A stretch of DNA of 35,740 bases from Deltaproteobacteria bacterium GWF2_42_12 (GTDB taxonomy: Bacteria; Desulfobacterota; GWC2-55-46; UBA9637): contig MGQA01000071.1 in assembly GCA_001797665.1 (NCBI GenBank), forward strand, positions 1 to 35,740, in the 5' to 3' direction. The translations under genes were made by a program, and so were the position numbers. How positions within the stretch are numbered: the stretch's first letter is position 1; each line of letters begins with the position of its first letter. Below, one piece after another: positions 30,704-35,740 of this stretch. The notes beneath the pieces were generated by a model, which worked only from the letters and a program-made list of their open reading frames with translations, made no database searches and was not told where the DNA came from.

Positions 30704-30989
30704 TATTAATGAAAAAAAACAGTTCTTTAAAGAAGGCTTCAAGCCGCAGATATTACATATCTCACCGAAACTAAAGGTCCCGCTTATATGTATGGAGCCA
30801 GGACAGATGATCCCAACTCATCCGAGCGGCGCAGGCATCTTTTATGTACTTGAAGGAAGCGCAATATTTACTGTAGCTGGTGAGAAAAAAGAGGTTAAGT
30901 CCGGCTCTGTAGTAATAGCGCCGCATGGCGCAGAAAGAGGAATAGAGGCAAAGGAACGGCTCGTGGTTGTAGCATTTCATGCAGGATAG
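30690..30989 (+). CDS. second small cupin-domain protein
   Basis: A 99-residue cupin. The GTG at 30690 (MEPININEKKQF) is preferred over the ATG at 30678 because GAGG lies 6 nt before it; either start overlaps the upstream gene, indicating coupling. It keeps the first cupin His (PTHPSGAG) but lacks the motif-1 Glu, and the second motif reads PHGAERG, so metal binding is likely altered. About 30% similar by eye to the first cupin, suggesting duplication. Confidence 0.82.
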   Translation: MEPININEKKQFFKEGFKPQILHISPKLKVPLICMEPGQMIPTHPSGAGIFYVLEGSAIFTVAGEKKEVKSGSVVIAPHGAERGIEAKERLVVVAFHAG

Positions 30990-31215
30990 TTCTCGCTGAA
31001 AAATACCCATCTGCTGCGCTGCCGGAGCCTGTTCCGAGCAGAGCGAGGAATCTCATTGGCACTATCATAGATGTTGTGCTTACATTGGCTTCGACAGATT
31101 GCTTCGTCCGCCTAAGGCGAACTCGCAACCGCTGTGCTCCTCACATACCTAAAAAAGTATGCTCCGCTGCTCGCTCCTCGGCGCCTTGCATCTATGCAAT
31201 TTTTGAGCAAGAACT
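30988..31215. repeat. 228-bp element with 17-bp terminal inverted repeats
   Basis: Left end AGTTCTCGCTGAAAAAT and right end ATTTTTGAGCAAGAACT are inverted repeats with two mismatches. The left end begins in the stop codon of the cupin. It contains the GTCCGCC-TAA-GGCGAAC palindrome (31106-31122). Its GCTGAAAAA terminus resembles that of the 6849-6989 element. No coding potential. Confidence 0.65.
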
Positions 31216-31244
31216 AATGCAGGAAGGAGAGTTTCGATAAAATT

Positions 31245-32315
31245 ATGGCTAAGGTAATGGAAAGTAACATAGCTCAGGCTTCTGTATTGCAGGCATTAAG
31301 CAAGGTAATGGACCCAGAGTTGGGGAAAGACCTTGTCACCCTCAATATGATAAGGGACATACGGATTGATGGTGCAAAGGTCACATTCCGCCTTGTCCTT
31401 ACCACGCCAGCATGTCCTTTAAGAAAGGAACTTACCGACAATTCAAGAAACGCTGTCCTTGCTATCCCAGGCGTGAAAGAAGTTATTGTTGAAACAAGCG
31501 CGGAGGTCCCGGCAGCCAAGAAACTTCCTGATAAGGAACCCATACCAAAAGTTAAAAACACCATAGCAGTAGCAAGCGGTAAAGGCGGGGTTGGAAAATC
31601 TACAGTTGCAGTAAATCTTGCAATTGCGCTTGGAAAGAGCGGAGCTAAGGTTGGACTTCTTGATACAGATATCTATGGTCCGAGCATACCCACTATGATG
31701 GGGATTCACAAACAGCTTGAGACAACACCTGACCAGAAGATTCTGCCATTGAATAATTACGGTATAAAGTTGATGTCTGTTGGATTTATGCTTGATGAAG
31801 AAACACCCCTAATCTGGCGAGGCCCATTGGTCATGCAGATTGTGAAACAATTTCTGACAGGCGTTGCATGGGGAGAACTTGATTATCTTGTCATAGACCT
31901 TCCACCCGGCACCGGAGATGCCCAGCTTACCCTTGTCCAGACAATCCCGCTGACTGGCGCAGTTGTTGTTACAACACCTCAGGATGTTGCCTTAATTGAT
32001 GCAAGACGCGCAATAAAGATGTTCCATGAAGTAAAGGTGCCTATACTCGGCATTATAGAAAATATGAGCTATTTCCAGTGCCCTCATTGCGGCGAAAAGA
32101 CAGAGATATTCAGCCACGGCGGCGGAGAAAAGACAAGCCAGAGATACAATGTCCCTCTCCTTGGTCAGATCCCTATTGACCCCAAGATAAGAGAAGGTGG
32201 AGACAGCGGCAAACCAATAGTTGTTGCAGAGCCATCTTCACCTCAGACAGAGGCATTTATAAAGATTTCGCAAACAGTCGCAGCAAAGATAAGTATGCTG
32301 AATATGTGCGAGTAA
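31245..32315 (+). CDS. mrp: Mrp/NBP35-family Fe-S carrier ATPase
   Basis: P-loop ATPase that carries [4Fe-4S] clusters to apo-proteins. An N-terminal MIP18/DUF59 domain (about residues 10-85, MDPELGKDLVTLNMI) is followed by a deviant Walker A, GKGGVGKS, near residue 112, DIYGPSIP, DLPPGTGD, and the cluster-binding CPHCG near 279. Length 356 is normal. The RBS (GGAGAG) is unusually far (about 14 nt) from the ATG at 31245. An in-frame ATG at 31257 with AAGG close by is possible. Confidence 0.95.
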   Translation: MAKVMESNIAQASVLQALSKVMDPELGKDLVTLNMIRDIRIDGAKVTFRLVLTTPACPLRKELTDNSRNAVLAIPGVKEVIVETSAEVPAAKKLPDKEPIPKVKNTIAVASGKGGVGKSTVAVNLAIALGKSGAKVGLLDTDIYGPSIPTMMGIHKQLETTPDQKILPLNNYGIKLMSVGFMLDEETPLIWRGPLVMQIVKQFLTGVAWGELDYLVIDLPPGTGDAQLTLVQTIPLTGAVVVTTPQDVALIDARRAIKMFHEVKVPILGIIENMSYFQCPHCGEKTEIFSHGGGEKTSQRYNVPLLGQIPIDPKIREGGDSGKPIVVAEPSSPQTEAFIKISQTVAAKISMLNMCE

Positions 32316-32372
32316 AAGCCACCCCTCACCTTAATCCTGAGGGGAGAGGGAAGGGTGAGGGGGAACTTAAAT

Positions 32373-32993
32373 ATGAAACCAAAAGAGGCCCTCAAAATAG
32401 CCCCATCTCCCAGCCCGGAAGAAAAGGCTGTTTCTCCTTATGATATAGCTGTCTGCAGAGGAGGAACCACAGGCTGTCCGCATGCTGTAATAAATCCCAA
32501 AGATATTATCCCAAAGATAGAAGCCCTGCTTGATGAACTCGGCCTTGGCGAACATATTAAGGCAAAGGCTAAGGGAAAACTCCTCTACCACATGAAATTC
32601 AAGATGGCAATTGCATGCTGTCCGAATTCCTGCTCCCAGCCCCAGATTAAAAGTTTTGGCTTAAGCGGACAGGCAAAGCCAGTACCCACTGATGAGCCGT
32701 GCATTGAGTGCATGAAGTGCGTTGAGATATGCAAAGAAGAAGGCGCTGTCCAGATAATAGATGCAAAACCTGTATTTGACTATAATTTATGCGTCTATTG
32801 CGATGACTGCGCTGAGGTTTGCCCTACTGAATCTATTGTAATTGAGAAGAATGGATATAAGGTGATGGCAAGAGGAAAACTGGGCAGGCACCCAAAACTT
32901 GCTGACGTTCTCAAGGAATTTGCAACAGAAGATGAGGTATTAGAGATTTTGAAAAGTGTTGTAGAAGAGTATATGAAAAATGGTAGGTCATAA
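32373..32993 (+). CDS. Dsr-like protein: small sirohaem-reductase-type domain with two [4Fe-4S] motifs
   Basis: A 206-residue protein combining a fragment of the sulfite/nitrite reductase fold with two ferredoxin clusters. The sirohaem/[4Fe-4S] cysteine pattern is present as C28...C35 (CRGGTTGC, one residue longer than the usual C-x5-C) and C83-x3-C87 (CCPNSC). Clusters follow at C110/113/116/120 and C140/143/146/150. This matches the small Dsr-LP proteins of methanogens and anaerobic bacteria, whose function is not settled. Start at 32373 (GAGGGGG about 10 nt upstream) rather than GTG 32355. It ends 4 nt from the convergent glycosyltransferase gene. Confidence 0.85.
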   Translation: MKPKEALKIAPSPSPEEKAVSPYDIAVCRGGTTGCPHAVINPKDIIPKIEALLDELGLGEHIKAKAKGKLLYHMKFKMAIACCPNSCSQPQIKSFGLSGQAKPVPTDEPCIECMKCVEICKEEGAVQIIDAKPVFDYNLCVYCDDCAEVCPTESIVIEKNGYKVMARGKLGRHPKLADVLKEFATEDEVLEILKSVVEEYMKNGRS

Positions 32994-32997
32994 GAAA

Positions 32998-33717
32998 CTA
33001 TTTATAATATCCTTTCCAGTCATAGAATCTTACCTTTAGCACATCTATCAACATAGAACTTGAGCCGCTTACAATACCCACTCTGCTATCAGGCGAGTTT
33101 ATCCATCTCACAGGATGTTCCCTTATCTTTAAACCAAGTTTTTTGGCAATATAAAGCATTTCTACATCAAAAGCAAATCCAGAGAGTTTCTGAAGGGGGA
33201 ATATCTGCATTGCCGCTTCTCTTTTAAAGCACTTAAAACCGCATTGGGTGTCTCTAAATCCCTTTAAAATAAAGGTTCTAATTAAGAAATTAAATATCTT
33301 TCCCATAATCTTTCTATACCATGGCTGCGATACTTCTACAATAGAATCTGACAATGCCCTTGAACCTATTACAATATCATAACCTTTATCAATCCACCGC
33401 ATCATATTGTCAAGCTCCTCAATTGGCGTAGAAAGATCTGCGTCTGAAAAAAGGACTATCTCACCATGCGAGGCCAGTATGCCTTTCTTTACTGAATAAC
33501 CTTTACCCTGATTGACCGGATTCTTAATGATTGTTAACCTGTTATCTTTTACAATCCTCCTTGCTACCTCAGATGTTTTGTCTATAGATCCATCATCTAC
33601 AAGGATTATCTCACCATGATAGTCTTTGGTAGATAGGTAGTTAACTATCCTTGTAATGGTGGGAGCAATTCTTTTCTCTTCATTATACGCTGGAATAATT
33701 ATACTTAAAGAATTCAT
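32998..33717 (-). CDS. family 2 glycosyltransferase, polyprenyl-phosphate sugar synthase type
   Basis: GT-A fold enzyme resembling dolichyl-phosphate mannose/glucose synthases. SIIIPAYNEEKRI at the N terminus, LVDDGSIDKT, the nucleotide-sugar DXD-like ADLSTP motif (FSDADLSTP) and the DTQCGFKCF signature are all present. No membrane helices. ATG at 33717 chosen over TTG 33723; RBS weak. It probably supplies a lipid-linked sugar for the next gene, a GT-C-type membrane enzyme. Confidence 0.92.
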   Translation of the reverse strand: MNSLSIIIPAYNEEKRIAPTITRIVNYLSTKDYHGEIILVDDGSIDKTSEVARRIVKDNRLTIIKNPVNQGKGYSVKKGILASHGEIVLFSDADLSTPIEELDNMMRWIDKGYDIVIGSRALSDSIVEVSQPWYRKIMGKIFNFLIRTFILKGFRDTQCGFKCFKREAAMQIFPLQKLSGFAFDVEMLYIAKKLGLKIREHPVRWINSPDSRVGIVSGSSSMLIDVLKVRFYDWKGYYK

Positions 33718-33782
33718 TATCAAAATAAAAAATTTGTTGAATATAAGCCCTTGATAAGAATTAAAGGAGATTCAATATGGGT

Positions 33783-35504
33783 TTATTTTCTCTCATTGGC
33801 TTCTTTTTCAAGAATTTCCTGAAGATTATCGCGTGCCTCTGGAAAATTTGGTCTTAACATTAATGCGGTTTGATACCGTCGCACGGCTTTATCAAGCAAA
33901 CCCTTGGCGCGGTAGGCATTGCCCAGATCATTATGAGCATCTGGATAATTCGGCATTAGGCTCACAGCAATCTGATAATGCTCTATAGCTTTATCAATAA
34001 AACCCTTAGTCAAGTAGGCTGTGCCAAGATCTCGGTGAATTACTGGGAAATTAGGTCTTAGCCTGAGGGCTATCTCAAAATGTTCTACAGCTTTATCAAT
34101 AAGACCTTTCTCATAGTAGATTTTGCCAAGACCAAGATGAGGGGCATAGCTATCTGGCGATTTTTTTACGGTGTCCGTCCATAATGTAAATTCATCTCTC
34201 CAGACATAATTCCTTTTGATTGTCCCTGCAGAATACAGTCCAGTTAGAGCAGTTACCGTCAGAATTACCATAATGGTAACGGCTTGTCCCATTACCTTAA
34301 TCTTGTATGTCGCATTTACTGCGAAAGATGCCATAATTACAAACCCCACAGATGGAAGATAAAGATACCTCTCCGTAAATGGATTGCTGGTCAGGGCAGG
34401 TATATATAAAACAGGAAGTAGAGGAATAGTAATCCACAGGAGACAGAAAAAAATAAGCCTATTTCTTCTAAACATATAAACAAGAGTTATAAATGAAAAA
34501 GTAATAATAAGAGCCAATATACCCTCCAATTCAAGAATAGATGAAATGGGATTAAAGGTATAAAAGGCATTAAGGTTTATTGGGAAGAAGAGTTTTTCAA
34601 GATATTGCGCAAAAAGGGGGAAAATATTTATAAAATACTGGTAGTCACTTAAATTAGCATGCTCTTTAGCAGGGGCAAATCCTCCAATCGCATAATTTCT
34701 AAATATAAGGTATGCAACAGCAACCAATAGGTATGGCATATATCTCTTTATGAGGGGCGCCAAATTCTGCAACGAAATGCGAAATAAATTCTTTCTAAAA
34801 GAATAGTCATAGGCTAACAAAATGAGTGGAAGTGTAAGGGTCGTTTCCTTACAAAGAGTCGAAATGGAGAAGAAGGCCACAGATAAGAGGTGTGCTATAC
34901 TCAATGGCTTATCAGCTTTTATATACCAATAGAGAGAGATGAGATAAAAAAATGTGAATAACAGTTCTGGTATTGCGCCTATCCATGCCACAACCTCTGT
35001 ATGAATAGGGTGGGTGGCAAACAAAAGTGCTGCTATGAAGGCAAACATCAGAGTGGAGGAATTAGGTAAAGCCTGTTCAGATTCCAATCTCTCGCTGGCA
35101 GGAAAGCCGGATGTTATGGCTATTTGTTGAGTAAGAAGAATAGTTGCAACAAAAAAAACCAAGACTGAAACTCCAGCATGAAAGATTATATTTGTTAGAT
35201 GAAATCCCCAAGGTTTAAAACCAAAAATATGATAATCAGCCATATAGAGAAGATACATCATAGGCCGGTAATGGTTTGAAGCCCCTTTGAACCCTGCAAA
35301 CCCCCATACATCAGAGAGGAATATATCCGGAATATATTTTACATCCTTAATCCAGGGATTTCTCAACAGTTGGACTTTATCATCAAAAATAAAATCATTA
35401 GGCAGGGTATTCAGATAGACACCAACAGAAGCCATCAGAATAACAAGTGAAAGGGTATACTTTGAGCTAAATATCCTTTTTATAAAAGATAAATCGTATG
35501 ACAT
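33783..35504 (-). CDS. GT-C-type membrane glycosyltransferase with C-terminal TPR repeats (TMTC-like)
   Basis: A 573-residue protein with about ten or more membrane helices (residues 15-430) and three to four TPR units at the C terminus (about 440-565, repeated AVEHFEIALRLRPNF-type units). The first loop holds the acidic FDDKVQLLRNP motif expected of lipid-sugar-dependent GT-C enzymes. Membrane plus TPR architecture resembles TMTC and related bacterial proteins. The adjacent glycosyltransferase gene, 65 nt downstream, would make the donor. The acceptor is unknown. No strong RBS at the 35504 start. Confidence 0.85.
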   Translation of the reverse strand: MSYDLSFIKRIFSSKYTLSLVILMASVGVYLNTLPNDFIFDDKVQLLRNPWIKDVKYIPDIFLSDVWGFAGFKGASNHYRPMMYLLYMADYHIFGFKPWGFHLTNIIFHAGVSVLVFFVATILLTQQIAITSGFPASERLESEQALPNSSTLMFAFIAALLFATHPIHTEVVAWIGAIPELLFTFFYLISLYWYIKADKPLSIAHLLSVAFFSISTLCKETTLTLPLILLAYDYSFRKNLFRISLQNLAPLIKRYMPYLLVAVAYLIFRNYAIGGFAPAKEHANLSDYQYFINIFPLFAQYLEKLFFPINLNAFYTFNPISSILELEGILALIITFSFITLVYMFRRNRLIFFCLLWITIPLLPVLYIPALTSNPFTERYLYLPSVGFVIMASFAVNATYKIKVMGQAVTIMVILTVTALTGLYSAGTIKRNYVWRDEFTLWTDTVKKSPDSYAPHLGLGKIYYEKGLIDKAVEHFEIALRLRPNFPVIHRDLGTAYLTKGFIDKAIEHYQIAVSLMPNYPDAHNDLGNAYRAKGLLDKAVRRYQTALMLRPNFPEARDNLQEILEKEANERK

Positions 35505-35554
35505 GGTTGCGTATTATATATCATATAAGATGAGCTTACAATATCCTATACTAT

Positions 35555-35663
35555 CCGTAAAATAGCGATTGAAAACCTCGCTATTTTACAAACTGGCGAT
35601 TTGCCTGCCATACTTCGTTGTCGGCGCATTTTGCTCTTCACCGTATCCTCCCCCTGTCCCCCT
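35555..35663 (-). repeat. dispersed repeat, copy 2 (109 bp)
   Basis: Reverse-complement match to 15211-15320 with one substitution and one 1-nt length difference. The same 12-bp hairpin stem (GTAAAATAGCGA) is retained. The CCCCCTGTCCCCCT end runs into a different sequence at 35664. Confidence 0.85.
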
Positions 35664-35682
35664 CTATGAGGCTGTGTCGCAA

Positions 35683-35719
35683 TGTCATTGCGAGGGAGCG
35701 AAGCGACCGAAGCAATCTC
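35683..35719. repeat. REP-like GCGAGGGAGCGAAGCGACC element (partial)
   Basis: GTCATTGCGAGGGAGCGAAGCG... is a sequence type commonly scattered through bacterial draft genomes. The inverted partner is not seen before the window ends, so only part of the element is here. Confidence 0.45.
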
Positions 35720-35740
35720 ATAACATATTGAAAATAAAAA

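Overview
The window looks like a chromosomal segment of a respiratory Gram-negative-type bacterium with a moderately low GC content. It is almost entirely an electron-transport locus, with about 36 protein genes, no tRNA or rRNA, no CRISPR array and no intact insertion sequence. The mix of genes (alternative complex III, NrfD modules, multihaem cytochromes, a Dsr-like protein, many short dispersed palindromic repeats) would fit an uncultured Nitrospirota- or deltaproteobacteria-like lineage. Taxonomy cannot be settled from the sequence alone.

Layout. 149-2096 (+): housekeeping rplI-dnaB. 2179-5666 (-): a quinone/periplasm module of a small twin-arginine protein, a four-cluster ferredoxin, an NrfD membrane protein and a tetrahaem cytochrome c. 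6224-7424 (-): a dihaem and a monohaem cytochrome c. 7713-14988 (-): a complete alternative complex III operon, actA-B1-B2-C-D-E-F, with ActB split into two genes. 15697-18973 (-): a haem-copper-oxidase subunit I homologue that has lost its CuB histidine pair, followed by ctaB and a Sco protein. 19348-19806 (+): a membrane-anchored rhodanese. 20092-25658 (-): two giant cytochrome b / ferredoxin / MvhD fusion proteins flanking a NuoF-like flavoprotein. 26023-28543 (-): a second haem-copper enzyme (small subunit, CuA subunit II, subunit I, small subunit) whose subunit I lacks the cross-linked tyrosine of O2 reductases and is probably a nitric oxide reductase. 29100-32993 (+): an Fe-S and nitrosative-stress-like island (Nfu, ferredoxin, a four-helix mini haem-copper protein, two cupins, a RIC/ScdA N-terminal domain, Mrp, a Dsr-like protein). 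32998-35504 (-): a family 2 glycosyltransferase and a TPR-containing GT-C-type membrane protein.

How the parts may work together (inference). Quinol would be oxidised by alternative complex III, which passes electrons to the small c-type cytochromes and on to the CuA subunit of the NO-reductase-like enzyme. The NuoF/cytochrome b-MvhD cluster would connect NAD(H), ferredoxin-type clusters and the quinone pool. It is the best candidate here for an undescribed system: a Rieske-less, two-cytochrome-b complex with an NADH module and MvhD domains built in. The downstream island would repair Fe-S centres damaged by NO or oxygen.

Regulation. Several minus-strand operons have near-consensus TTGACA-type promoters, and the two haem-copper operons share a 59-bp promoter region. 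The same 16-bp palindrome, TATGA-N6-TCATA, lies upstream of the cytochrome b-MvhD operon and between the NO-reductase-like operon and the Fe-S island. This suggests common control by a CRP/FNR-family regulator. Intergenic spaces carry repeat elements, including a 110-bp repeat found twice in opposite orientation.
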